A stretch of DNA of 64,000 bases from JADHLJ01 sp038146985 (lineage in GTDB: Bacteria; Pseudomonadota; Alphaproteobacteria; Thalassobaculales; Thalassobaculaceae): contig JAYQSQ010000017.1 in NCBI GenBank assembly GCA_038146985.1, positions 1-64,000 on the forward strand, read 5' to 3'. Below are positions 50,912-60,085 of the stretch, one piece after another (the stretch's first letter is position 1; each line of letters begins with the position of its first letter). The notes under the pieces were generated by a model. That model worked only from the letters and a program-made list of their open reading frames with translations, had not been told where the DNA came from and did not search any database. The position numbers and the translations under genes were made by a program.

Positions 50912-51688
50912 TCAGTGCACCTCGGCCCAGATTTTACGCTTGCTGGCATAAAGCAGCCCGGTCATGACCAGAAGGAACAGCATCACCATCACGCCCATGC
51001 GTTTCCGCTGCTCCAGGTTCGGCTCGCTCGCCCAGGCCAGGAACGCGGTGACGTCGCGGGCCTGCTGGGCCCTGGTCGCCTTGGTGCCGTCCGCGTATTC
51101 GACCCCGTCTTCCGACAGCGGGGCCGGCATGGCGATCTGATGGCCCGGGAAATAGGCATTATAGTTCATGCCTTCGGCGATCTTCATGCCCGCTGGTGCA
51201 TCACCATAGCCGGTGAGCAGGGAGTAGACATAGTTCGCGCCGTTGGGCCGGGCGTCGACCATCAGGGACAGATCCGGCGGCAAGGCGCCGCCATTGCTCG
51301 CCCGCGCCGCGTTGTCATTGGCGAACGGCGCCGGGAAACGGTCGGCCGGCAGAGCCGCCCGGGTGAACATCTCCCCCGCGTCGTTCGGCCCGTCGGTCAC
51401 TTCATAGCCGGCGGCGATCGCCTTGATCTCAAGTTCATTGAACCCGAGGTCGCCGAGATTGCGGAACGCGATGTAGTTCAGCGAATGGCAGCCCGCGCAC
51501 ACTTCCTTGTAGACCTGGAAGCCGCGCTGCAGCTCACCCCGGTCATAGGTGCCGAACACGCCGGCGAAGGACCAGGCTTGATCCGGGATCTCAATGGCGT
51601 CGCCGGCGGCCCGGGCCGGCGTTGCCGCCAGTCCGATGGCGACGATTGCCGCCGCGGCGGCGGTGAGAAGGCCACGCGCGCCCATCAT
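50912..51688 (-). CDS. petC: Cytochrome c1 (bc1 complex) PetC
   Basis: A 258-aa heme c subunit of complex III. The signal peptide ends after about residue 27 (ATPARAAG). Heme c binds at CAGCH (in YKEVCAGCHSLNYIAF), with a probable axial methionine in the family position. The C-terminal anchor helix is MVMLFLLVMTGLLYASKRK. ATG 51688 overlaps the petB stop (ATGA at 51685-51688) and has GAAGGAGAATGC upstream. It is intact, unlike petA and petB. Confidence 0.94.
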   Translation of the reverse strand: MMGARGLLTAAAAAIVAIGLAATPARAAGDAIEIPDQAWSFAGVFGTYDRGELQRGFQVYKEVCAGCHSLNYIAFRNLGDLGFNELEIKAIAAGYEVTDGPNDAGEMFTRAALPADRFPAPFANDNAARASNGGALPPDLSLMVDARPNGANYVYSLLTGYGDAPAGMKIAEGMNYNAYFPGHQIAMPAPLSEDGVEYADGTKATRAQQARDVTAFLAWASEPNLEQRKRMGVMVMLFLLVMTGLLYASKRKIWAEVH

Positions 51689-52924
51689 GCATTCTCCTTC
51701 GATGCGCCCACGGATCCGGAACCCAGGACAGGCTGGCTGATACTTCGAGGCAAGGGTTTGGGTGTCTCGAAGATCGACAGGCCCGGCAGCAGGATCAGAA
51801 AGTGGAAGAAATAATACAGGGTGCCGAGACGCGACAGGATGACGTAAATGCCCTCCGGCGGCTTGCCGCCGAGATAGGTCAGCATCACGCAATCCGCCAG
51901 CAGCACCCAGAAGAAGATCTTGAAGATCGGGCGGAAACTGGCGCTGCGCACCGGCGAGCGGTCAAGCCAGGGCAGGATGAACAGCACGCCGATCGACGCG
52001 AACATCGCCACCACGCCCAGGAGCTTGTCGGGGATCGCCCGCAGGATCGCGTAGAACGGCAGGAAATACCATTCCGGCACGATATGCGCCGGCGTCACCA
52101 GCGGGTTCGCCGGGATGTAGTTGTCCGGATGCCCCATCGCGTTCGGCAGGAAGAACACCACGCCGGCGAAGAAGATCAGGAACACCCCGAGCCCGAACAT
52201 ATCCTTGACGGTGTAGTAGGGGTGGAACGGGATCGAGTCCTGCTTGCCCCGCACATCGATGCCGAGCGGGTTGTTCGACCCGAACCGATGCAAGGCGACG
52301 ATGTGCAGCACCACCACGCCGACGATCACGAACGGCAACAGGTAATGCAGGGAGAAGAACCGGTTCAGGGTCGGGTTGTCGACCGAGAAGCCGCCCCACA
52401 GCAGGGTGACGATCCACTCTCCGATCCCGGGGATCGCCGAGAACAGATTGGTGATCACGGTAGCGCCCCAGAAGCTCATCTGGCCCCAGGGAAGCACGTA
52501 GCCCATGAAAGCCGTGGCCATCATCAGCAGCAGAATCACCACGCCCAGCATCCACAGCAGCTCGCGCGGCGCTTGTAGGAACCGTAGTAAAGCCCGCGGA
52601 AAATGTGGATGTAGACGACGATGAAGAAGAAGCTGGCGCCGTTGGCGTGGATGTACCGGATCAGCCATCCATAGTTCACGTCGCGCATGATGCGTTCGAC
52701 GGACTGGAAGGCGTGATCCACATGCGGCGTGTAGTGCATCGCCAGCACGATGCCGGTGATCAGCATGATCACCAGCACGATCCGGCAAGCGAGCCGAAAT
52801 TCCACCAGTAGTTCAGGTTTTTCGGCGTCGGGTATTCATGCATCTCGTGGTGCATGAAGGTGAACACCGGGAGGCGGTGATCAATCCAGCGGACCAGCGG
52901 ATTGGAGAAGTTGGGGCCACTCAT
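51685..52924 (-). pseudogene. petB: Cytochrome b (bc1 complex) PetB, two -1 frameshifts
   Basis: The central membrane subunit of complex III, readable in three frames. Frame one is MSGPNFSNPLVRWIDHRLPV through NYWWNFGSLAG. A base is missing near 52784, after which it reads IVLVIMLITGIVLAMHYTPH to YIHIFRGLYYGSYK. Another G is missing near 52571, and then APRELLWMLGVVILLLMMAT runs through WGGFSVDNPTLNRFF and PEWYFLPFYA to the stop. Restoring two bases gives 413 aa, a normal size. Both losses would destroy an important respiratory gene, so consensus error is the simplest reading. Confidence 0.88.
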
Positions 52925-52935
52925 CGCTCAGTTCC

Positions 52936-53468
52936 TCATCCGATCCGGATCACCGTGTCCGAGATATACTCGTACGGCGGTACAGGAAGGTTGGCCGGCG
53001 CCGGTCCCTTACGGATCCGGCCGGACGTGTCGTAGTGCGAACCGTGGCACGGGCAGAACCAGCCGCCCCACTCACCGCGCGGATCGGTCGCCTTCTGGCC
53101 CAACGGCACGCAGCCCAGATGCGTGCAGACCCCGACCAGGATCAGCATCTCGGGCTTGCTCGTCCGATCGCTGTCGGCCTGCGGATCGGGAAGATCGTTG
53201 ATGTCGACCGCGTTGGCCTCTTCGATCTCCGTTGCCGCGTGCGATGCCGCACGAAGACCGGCTTGCCGCGCCAGACAACGGTCACCGCCATGCCTTCCTC
53301 GACACCGGACACGTCGAACTCTGTCGTCGCCAGTGCCAGGGTATCCGCGGCGGGGTTCATTTGGTGTATGAGCGGCCAGGCGACACAAGCAGCGCCTACG
53401 GCTCCCATCGTGGCGCTGGCGACATGGATAAAGTCGCGCCGGGTAGCGCCTTCGTGAGTTTCAGCCAT
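52936..53468 (-). pseudogene. petA: Rieske iron-sulfur protein PetA, one -1 frameshift
   Basis: The [2Fe-2S] subunit of complex III. Frame one has the twin-arginine-type start ATRRDFIHVAS and MGAVGAACVAWPLIHQMNP, up to VFVRHRT. A base is missing near 53239, and then AATEIEEANAVDINDLPDPQ leads to the cluster motifs VCTHLGCVPLG and FCPCHGSHYDTSG. Adding one base gives 177 aa, as expected. The order petA-petB-petC is standard, with 11 bases between petA and petB. Confidence 0.88.
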
Positions 53469-53693
53469 CGAGTCTAGCCTCTTCCCTTCGTCGAGACACA
53501 GCGATGTGGTACACGGAATTTCACCGGTGCGCCCCCGCCATTACTGCGACACGTGGTCGCGTTTGAAGCCACGCGGTCTCTCGCGCGCGGTATCTAATTC
53601 GCATACTTCAGAGAGTTGCCAAATGCAAAGAATCGCGATGGCCGGACCATCGTGGTGATGCGACGGTGCAGGCGGCCCGGGAACGGAGGTTTC

Positions 53694-54151
53694 ATGCGCA
53701 TCGCGCTGTATCAAACCTGATATTCCACAGAATACCGGCGCGATCATGCGTCTTGCCGCCTGTTTCGGTGTCCCGCTCGACATCATCGAGCCCTGCGGTT
53801 TCGTGCTCTCGGATGCCAAACTGCGCCGGGCCGGCATGGACTATGCCAGGCGCGTCGATCTGGTTCGACACGAGTCCTGGGAAAGGTTCCGCGCGGACCG
53901 GACAGCCGGCCGGGTCGTCCTTCTCACCACCAAGGCGACGGTGACGCTCGCGGAGTTCGCGTTCCGGCCCGACGATCTGCTGTTGTTCCGGCGCCGAATC
54001 ATCGGGCGTTCCGGATGCGGTCCGGCTGCGGCCGACGCGGAAATCCGTTCCCATGCGGGCCGGCGAGCGGTCGCTCAACGTCGCCATCTGCGCCGGTATC
54101 GTTCTCTGGGAAGGGCTCCGGCAGACCGGACACCTCGAAACGGCCCGGTAA
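53694..54151 (+). pseudogene. trmL: tRNA (cytidine(34)-2'-O)-methyltransferase TrmL, multiple frameshifts
   Basis: A SPOUT methyltransferase for the wobble base of tRNA-Leu. ATG 53694 with GGAGGT upstream reads MRIALYQ, then one extra A near 53714 shifts the frame. The main part reads MRLAACFGVPLDIIEPCGFV to DDLLLF. An extra base near 53989 is needed to read GAESSGVPDAVR. A lost base near 54030 and an extra one near 54050 would explain AAADAEIR and then PMRAGERSLNVAICAG. Net correction of two bases gives 151 aa, the family length. Four indels in 458 bases point to poor consensus here. Confidence 0.78.
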
Positions 54152-54210
54152 CGCGGCGTGGCCCGTCCCGCCCCGGCATTCAATCGGGGCGGGACGGATC
54201 GAACCTGCGG

Positions 54211-55526
54211 TTATTCCGCCGCTGCCGTCGTCGTGACCGCCGCGTTCAGGGCCTGATCGAGATCGGCGATGATATCGTCGATATGCTCGATACCCACCGA
54301 CAGGCGGACATAACCGTCGGAGACGCCGGTAACGATCTGATCCTCCGGCGAAAGCTGGCTATGGGTGGTGCTGGCAGGGTGTTCGCCAGCGACCGGGCAT
54401 CGCCGATATTCGCCACGTGATAGAACAGATTCAGCGAATCGATGAACTTGCGGCCGGCATCGCGCCCGGCCTTGAGCTCGAACCCGACAAGGCCGCCGAA
54501 GCCGCCCTTGAGATAGGTATCGGCGCGCCGTTTCGCCTCTCCGGATTGCTGGCTCGGATGAATGACCGCCGCCACCGCCGGATGGCCCTTCAGGAAGTCG
54601 GCCACCGCCTGGGCATTGCGGCAATGCTCCCGCATCCGCAGCGGCAGGGTCTCGAGGCCCTGGATCACCTGGAAGGCATTGAACGGCGAGAAGGCGGCGC
54701 CCAAGTCGCGCTGCAGCGTGGTTCTGGCCTTGATGATATAGGCGACGGGACCGATCGGCTTCACCGCCTCTACCCACACCGCGCCGTGATACGACGGATC
54801 GGGCGTGTTCAGCGCTGGTTGCCGCTCCGGGAAGTCTTCCCACGGAAACGCGCCGCTATCGACAATCAGACCGCCGATCGAGGTACCGTGACCGCCGATA
54901 TACTTGGTCGTCGAGTAGACGATCACCGCCGCCCCATGGTCGAACGGCCGGCACAGCAGCGGCGCGGCCGTGTTGTCCATGATCAGCGGAATGCCGAACG
55001 ACTTGCCGATGGCCGCGACCTCGGCGATCGGGAAAACCTGCAGCTTGGGGTCTGGCAGGGTCTCGGCATAGTAGGCGCGGGTCCTCTCGTCGGTTGCCCG
55101 CCGGAATGCCTCGGGATCGGCGGGATCGACGAAGCGGACCTCGATGCCCTGGTCCTTCAGCGTGTTGGCGAAGAGGTTCCAGGTGCCGCCGTAAAGGTCG
55201 GTTGAGCTGACGATGTTGTCCCCGACACGGGCGATGTTCTGGATCGCCATGGCCGAGGCCGCCTGACCGGAGCCCACGGCGAGCGCCGCCGCGCCACCCT
55301 CGAGCGCGGTCACCCGCTGCTCCAGTACGTCGCAGGTCGGGTTCATGATCCGGATGTAGATGTCCCCGATCTCGTCCCGTACGAACAGGTTCGAGGCGTG
55401 CTCGGTATTGCGGAACTGATAGGACGTTGTCTGATAGATCGGCACCGCGACGGCACCGGTAGCCGGGTCGGCGCGATAGCCCGCATGCAAGGCGAGGGTT
55501 TCGGGGTTCTTGGAAGAGATGGTCAT
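54211..55526 (-). pseudogene. metY: O-acetylhomoserine sulfhydrylase MetY, one -1 frameshift near the 3' end
   Basis: A PLP-dependent Cys/Met metabolism enzyme that makes homocysteine from O-acetylhomoserine and sulfide. The N-terminus ETLALHAGYRADPATGAVAV, the AAALAVGSGQAASAMAI cofactor loop and the PLP lysine in IVYSTTKYIGGHGTSIGG are intact. Near 54381 one base is missing; before it the frame reads ARSLAN, after it HPASTTHSQLSPEDQ when repaired, ending DIIADLDQALN. Repaired length is 438 aa. Start: ATG 55526 after GGAAGGAACACG. A SAM-II riboswitch and a terminator precede it. Confidence 0.9.
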
Positions 55527-55623
55527 TTGGCGTGTTCCTTCGGACATTGCCGGATATCTCACCCGGCGTGACAAGGTTCATGCCGCCTTGGCGAGGGAGC
55601 GTCGGTCCGCAACGAGGGGATCA

Positions 55624-55655
55624 CAAAAAATCCCGCCAAACTCTCGTCGGCGGGA
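55624..55655 (-). terminator. Intrinsic terminator in the metY leader (attenuator)
   Basis: On the minus strand TCCCGCC-11 bases-GGCGGGA is followed by a run of six U. It lies between the SAM-II-like aptamer and the metY start, about 100 bases upstream of the ATG, so it can act as the expression platform. Confidence 0.8.
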
Positions 55656-55663
55656 CCGTGCTC

Positions 55664-55718
55664 CGCCGCTTTAGCTGCATTTATTACGCGCCCGCAAGCT
55701 GGTGCTCAAATCGGCGCT
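55664..55718 (-). ncRNA. SAM-II riboswitch (metA-type) upstream of metY
   Basis: The minus strand reads AGCGCCGATTTGAGC, then CTTGCGGGCGCGTAATAAA, then TGCAGCTAAAGCGG. This matches the SAM-II aptamer as I recall it: a P1 stem (GCGCC at 55713-55717 with GGCGC at 55688-55692), a GATTT-type loop and the conserved AATAAATG-AGCTAAA 3' strand that makes the pseudoknot. SAM-II elements sit before metA/X/Y/Z genes in alphaproteobacteria. Bases differ in the stem but still pair, which supports real folding. The remaining 55719-55847 of the metY-truA gap shows no gene. Confidence 0.85.
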
Positions 55719-55847
55719 AATGGCCGCAGAAAATCGCAAAGCCGGCGAATTGTCAAGGCCGGCGAAAGGCGCCAAGCCCGGTCCGGTGCGGTCGGAGGGT
55801 TTTGTGCGCGGTCTGGATTAGACCCGCCCATCCTGGCAATCTGCGCC

Positions 55848-56606
55848 ATGCCCAGGTTCAAACTCACCATCGAATACGACGGCGGCGGCTTCGTCGGTTG
55901 GCAGCGCCAGGCGAATGGCCTCTCGATCCAGGAAGCCCTGGAAGACGCCGTGCTCGCCTTTTCGGGCGAGACCACCGAGGTCGCCGGCGCCGGCCGTACC
56001 GATTCCGGCGTCCATGCGCTCGGGATGACGGCCCATATCGATCTGTCCTCCGATCGCTTCAGCGCGGAAAGGGTGCGGAACGCGACCAACTTCTATCTGC
56101 GCGATGTCGGGATCTCGGTCCTGGAAGTCGAGCCGGTGGCGCCGGATTTCCACGCCCGGTTTTCCGCGACCCGTCGGCGCTACCTTTATCGAATACTGAA
56201 TCGGTCGGCGCCGCCGGCGCTCGAGGCGGGCCGGGTCTGGTTCCTGCCACGCCCGCTGGACGCCGAGGCGATGCATGACGCCGCCCAGGTCCTGATCGGC
56301 AAGCATGACTTCTCCAGCTTTCGCGCCAGCCACTGCCAGGCGGCCTCACCGGAAAAGACACTGGATGTCCTTAGCGTCTCGCGGGCCGGAGAGGAGGTTC
56401 ACATCCGGGCCGAGGCTCGCTCCTTCCTGCACCACCAGGTGCGCAACATGGTCGGCACCCTCGCCCTGGTTGGCGAGGGGAAATGGCGGACCTGGGATGT
56501 CGAGCAAGCGCTCGCCGCGCGGAGCCGGGCCGCCGCCGGGCCGACGGCGCCGCCGGAAGGGCTTTATCTTGTGGATGTCGCCTACAACGGCGCGCCGGGC
56601 TGCTGA
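55848..56606 (+). CDS. truA: tRNA pseudouridine(38-40) synthase TruA
   Basis: A 252-aa enzyme that isomerises uridines 38-40 in the tRNA anticodon arm. The catalytic aspartate is in GAGRTDSGVHALGMTAH (about D55). Other typical parts are RFKLTIEYDGGGFVGWQRQ at the start and HHQVRNMVGTLALVGEG. Length is normal. The 3' end overlaps the convergent membrane-protein gene by 25 bases. Confidence 0.95.
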   Translation: MPRFKLTIEYDGGGFVGWQRQANGLSIQEALEDAVLAFSGETTEVAGAGRTDSGVHALGMTAHIDLSSDRFSAERVRNATNFYLRDVGISVLEVEPVAPDFHARFSATRRRYLYRILNRSAPPALEAGRVWFLPRPLDAEAMHDAAQVLIGKHDFSSFRASHCQAASPEKTLDVLSVSRAGEEVHIRAEARSFLHHQVRNMVGTLALVGEGKWRTWDVEQALAARSRAAAGPTAPPEGLYLVDVAYNGAPGC

Positions 56607-57175
56607 GCGAAGGTTTCCAGAAGGTTCATCACCGCGACGTTGAAGGTGATATCGAGCATCACGATCGCAAAGGCGAGGAAAGGCCCGATCTGAAGCTGCC
56701 GCCGGCCAAGCTCGGCCAGGAACAGCGCGACCACCGCATAGGCGATGATGAAGAAGTTGATCTCGGTGTTCCGGGTGACGACACCGAACATGCCGAGGCA
56801 GGTGATCGCGCCCAGCAGATATCCCACCGGAACCATCGCCCAGTTATAGGGCACGATATAGTCCAGAAACCGGTCGCGCCGTCCAAGGACCTTGGTTACG
56901 GCGACCATGAGGACCGGATAGGCGAGCCAGATGATCACATAGATCAGCAGGTCGGTGATCACGTCGCCGAATTCATAGGGGACGTGTTCCGGCTTTTCGT
57001 CGACGATGCGTTTGGTCATCAGAATGTGCGGCGGAAGCACCAATACCGCCGCAAACAGGGATTTCCAGAAACCGTCGACGGACCGGTTGAAAAGACTGGG
57101 CGCCGACGGGTGCAGGCGCGCGAACAGGAATACGCCGTAGAGTGCCTTGAGGATCTCGGAGAGCGAGGGAAGCAT
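56582..57175 (-). CDS. Polytopic membrane protein of unknown function
   Basis: A 197-aa inner-membrane protein with about five helices (for example VITDLLIYVIIWLAYPVLMV and FFIIAYAVVALFLAEL). I recall such a gene next to dapE and truA in alphaproteobacteria, but no function is known to me. The stop of dapE lies 3 bases upstream, so the two are probably co-transcribed. Conserved charged spots are DRFLDYIVPYNWAMVP. It is convergent with truA over a 25-base overlap. Confidence 0.75.
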   Translation of the reverse strand: MLPSLSEILKALYGVFLFARLHPSAPSLFNRSVDGFWKSLFAAVLVLPPHILMTKRIVDEKPEHVPYEFGDVITDLLIYVIIWLAYPVLMVAVTKVLGRRDRFLDYIVPYNWAMVPVGYLLGAITCLGMFGVVTRNTEINFFIIAYAVVALFLAELGRRQLQIGPFLAFAIVMLDITFNVAVMNLLETFAQQPGAPL

Positions 57176-57178
57176 CGA

Positions 57179-58345
57179 TCAGCCGCTTGCGCGGGCGAAG
57201 AACCGGGTCAACAGCACGTGGTAGACATCGGCCAGACGGTGCACGTCCTCGACCCGCACATGTTCGTTGATCTTGTGCATGGTCTTGCCGACACCGCCGA
57301 ACTCGACCACCGGACAATAGGCGCGGATGAAGCGTGCGTCGGAGGTACCACCCGTGGTGCTGAGTTCGGGTGTCACGCCCAGAACTTGATCCACAGCCGC
57401 GATCAGATCATCGGTGAGCGGGCCCGGTTCGGTGACGAAGGCGTTGGACGAACAAGCGGTGACGAGTTCGTACCGTCCACCCACGGTATCAAAGATATCC
57501 CGCAACCAGGTCTCAATGCTCTCGGCGGTCTGGAGGTCGTTGAAGCGGATATTGAAGCTCGCCGATGCCTTGGCGGGGATCACATTGGTCGCGCTGTTGC
57601 CGGTATCGATCGAGGCGATGGCAACGGTGGTCGGCGGGAACAACGGGCTGCCCTGATCAAGCTGCTCCTCGGCCAGTGGCGCCATCATCTTTACCAGACG
57701 CGACAGCGGATTATCGGCGAGCTGAGGATAGGCGGTATGACCCTGGGTTCCATGAACGGTCAACCAGCCGGTGAAGCTGCCGCGCCGGCCGATCTTGGCC
57801 ATGCCGCCCAGTGCGTCCGGGTTGGTCGGTTCCCCCACGATGCAGGAATCGATGATCTCGCCGTTCTCCGTCATCCATTCCAGGACCTTGACGGTGCCGT
57901 TGATCGCCGGCCCTTCCTCATCGCCGGTGATCAGCAGGCTGATCTAGCCGGGAGGCGCTCCGTCGTGGTCGGTGATGTATTTCTGGGCCGCGGCGATGAA
58001 ACTGGCGATCGCCGACTTCATGTCCGACGAGCCCCGGCCGAAAAGATTTCCATCCAGGATCTCGCCCGCGAAGGGATCGATGGTCCAGGCGCCGGCATCG
58101 CCTACCGGCACCACGTCGGTATGGCCGGCGAAACAGAAGTTGGGCGCGTCGGTGCCGAACCGCGCATAGAGGTTCTCGACGTCCGGTGTGCCCTCCTCGG
58201 AAAAGGTCAGCCGGTGGCAGATGAAGCCGAGTTCCTCGAGAACGGTCTGCAACTCGTCGAGGGCACCGCCGTCGACCGGTGTCACGCTCGGACAGCGGAT
58301 CAGGCGCTGGCTGAGCTGTACCGGGTCGATGGCGGCCGTGCTCAT
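57179..58345 (-). pseudogene. dapE: Succinyl-diaminopimelate desuccinylase DapE with in-frame amber codon
   Basis: A zinc aminoacylase-type enzyme that removes succinate from N-succinyl-L,L-diaminopimelate. Start: ATG 58345. The first zinc motif is FAGHTDVVPVGD, and GRGSSDMKSAIASFIAAA and ITGDEEGPAINGT provide further ligands. A TAG at 57944-57946 interrupts the frame between HDGAPPG and ISLLITGDEEG. TCG would give the serine expected in the family, so one base change (C to A) explains it. Without the stop the protein would be 388 aa. It is usually essential for cell-wall synthesis; consensus error or a natural nonsense codon needs checking. Confidence 0.85.
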
Positions 58346-58350
58346 CTGCG

Positions 58351-59211
58351 TCAATCGCGCAGAAGCTCGTTGATCGAGGTCTTGGCCCGGGTCTGCTCGT
58401 CGACCTGCTTGACGATGACCGCGCAATAAAGCGACGGGCCAGGGCTGCCGTCCGGCATCGCCTTGCCCGGCAGGGCGCCGGGTACGACCACCGAATAGGC
58501 CGGAACCCGGCCCATGGTGACCTCGCCGGTCTCCCGGTTCACGATTTTCGTCGAGGCACCGATATACACGCCCATGCTGAGCACCGAGCCGGTCTCGACG
58601 ATCACGCCCTCGGCGACCTCGGAACGGGCGCCGATGAAGCAGTTATCCTCAATGATTACCGGATTGGCCTGCATCGGCTCCAGCACGCCGGCGATACCGG
58701 CGCCGCCGGAGATATGACAGTTCTTGCCGACCTGGGCACAGGACCCGATGGTGGCCCAGGTATCGACCATGGTGCCGCTGTCCACATAGGCGCCGAGATT
58801 GACGAAACTCGGCATCAGCACCACGCCCGGTGCCACATAGGCGGACCGCCTGACGACGCAGTTCGGCACCGCCCGCAGCCCCGCCTCGCGGAACCGGTTT
58901 TCACCCCAGCCGGCGAATTTCGACGGCACCTTGTCCCACCAGCTCGACGCGCCACGGCTCGGATCGGTCGGTCCTCCGGGAATGGCCGCCATGTCGTTCA
59001 GGCGGAACGACAGCAGCACCGCCTTCTTCAGCCACTGGTTGACGTGCCATTTGTGATCGCCGAGCGGGGTTGCGACGCGGCTTTTGCCGGAATCCATCGC
59101 CTCGAGCGCGGCCTCCACCGCGTTCCGCGCCTCGCCCTTGGTGGCGGGCGAGATCGAGTCGCGGTCTTCCCAGGCTTGTTCGATGGCCGTTTCGAGTTGC
59201 GTGTCGCTCAT
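58351..59211 (-). CDS. dapD: Tetrahydrodipicolinate N-succinyltransferase DapD
   Basis: A 286-aa left-handed beta-helix acyltransferase in diaminopimelate and lysine synthesis. Hexapeptide repeats run from about residue 105 to 230 (for example VVLMPSFVNLGAYVDSGTMV and GGAGIAGVLEPMQANPVIIE). The N-terminal helical domain shows WHVNQWLKKAVLLSFRLND. ATG 59211 is where the family starts (MSDTQLETAI). dapE follows 5 bases after its stop. Confidence 0.95.
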   Translation of the reverse strand: MSDTQLETAIEQAWEDRDSISPATKGEARNAVEAALEAMDSGKSRVATPLGDHKWHVNQWLKKAVLLSFRLNDMAAIPGGPTDPSRGASSWWDKVPSKFAGWGENRFREAGLRAVPNCVVRRSAYVAPGVVLMPSFVNLGAYVDSGTMVDTWATIGSCAQVGKNCHISGGAGIAGVLEPMQANPVIIEDNCFIGARSEVAEGVIVETGSVLSMGVYIGASTKIVNRETGEVTMGRVPAYSVVVPGALPGKAMPDGSPGPSLYCAVIVKQVDEQTRAKTSINELLRD

Positions 59212-59275
59212 GGTCTCGGCTTTCCGTCTCTTGATTGTAAATCGGCGCACAAAATGAGCGCCGCCTGCATAGCTG

Positions 59276-59983
59276 TCAACCGACCTCGCCGGCGCCGGTG
59301 ATGTGCTCCAGCCACGCCGTCAGATCGGCGATTTCATGGTGTACATGGCCACCCTTGGCACCCTCGCTCGACCATTCCAGATCGTGCCTCAGCCAGACCG
59401 TCGTCATGCCGAGCTCCGCCGCCGGTTTCAGGTTCTTCGCCATGTCTTCGACCATGACGGCACGGGTCGGATCGATGCCGAAACGCGCGATCATGTCGTG
59501 GTAGGGCCGGGGGTCCGGCTTCGGAATGAAATTGCCGGCGACGATATCGAACGTCCCTTCGAAAAGATGATCGATCCCGAGCTGGCGGGTGATCCGGTCC
59601 GCATGCGGAACCGAACCGTTGGTGAAGATCACCCGGCGGCCCGGCAACCTTGCGATGAGGTCAGCCAATCTGGGGTCCGGCATCATGTCGCTGACATCGA
59701 TGTCATGAACGTCTTCGAGGAACCGGACCGGGTCCATGTCGTGTTCGACCATGAGGCCGCGCATCGTGGTGCCGTGTTTCAGGAACAGATGCTTCTGCAA
59801 GGCCCGGGCCTCGTCTTCCGGCAGGCGGAACTCGCGCTGGATGAACAGGGTCATGCGCCGGGAAACCCGCGCGAAAAGGTTCGAGGCCTGCGGATAAAGC
59901 GTGTTGTCGAGATCGAACACCCAGCAGGACACGCCGTTCGGATCAACCGCGGGAGGGTTCTTGGTCTGGTCGTCGCTTATCAT
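59276..59983 (-). CDS. HAD-family pyrimidine 5'-nucleotidase
   Basis: A 235-aa haloacid-dehalogenase phosphatase of the SDT1/YjjG type. Motif I is WVFDLDNTLYP (nucleophile D24, acid D26), motif II is VIFTNGS, motif III is the lysine of FIPKPDPRPY, and motif IV is AVMVEDMAKNL. It probably dephosphorylates pyrimidine nucleotides. ATG 59983 is preceded by AGGGTGGCG. It lies upstream of dapD on the same strand, separated by 64 bases, a common arrangement. Confidence 0.88.
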   Translation of the reverse strand: MISDDQTKNPPAVDPNGVSCWVFDLDNTLYPQASNLFARVSRRMTLFIQREFRLPEDEARALQKHLFLKHGTTMRGLMVEHDMDPVRFLEDVHDIDVSDMMPDPRLADLIARLPGRRVIFTNGSVPHADRITRQLGIDHLFEGTFDIVAGNFIPKPDPRPYHDMIARFGIDPTRAVMVEDMAKNLKPAAELGMTTVWLRHDLEWSSEGAKGGHVHHEIADLTAWLEHITGAGEVG

Positions 59984-60085
59984 GGCGCCACCCTGGAATG
60001 AACGACCGGCGATGGCAAGGTCGTAGGTTGTTCGCCGAACCAATTTCCCGTGTTAGATTTTAAAGCGTACAAAGATGGTGAACCG

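Noticed and set aside
56483..58429. 648-codon plus-strand open frame opposite dapE
   Set aside because: It is antisense to dapE and its neighbour, has no motif, and is Arg/Gly/His-rich as expected for a shadow frame.
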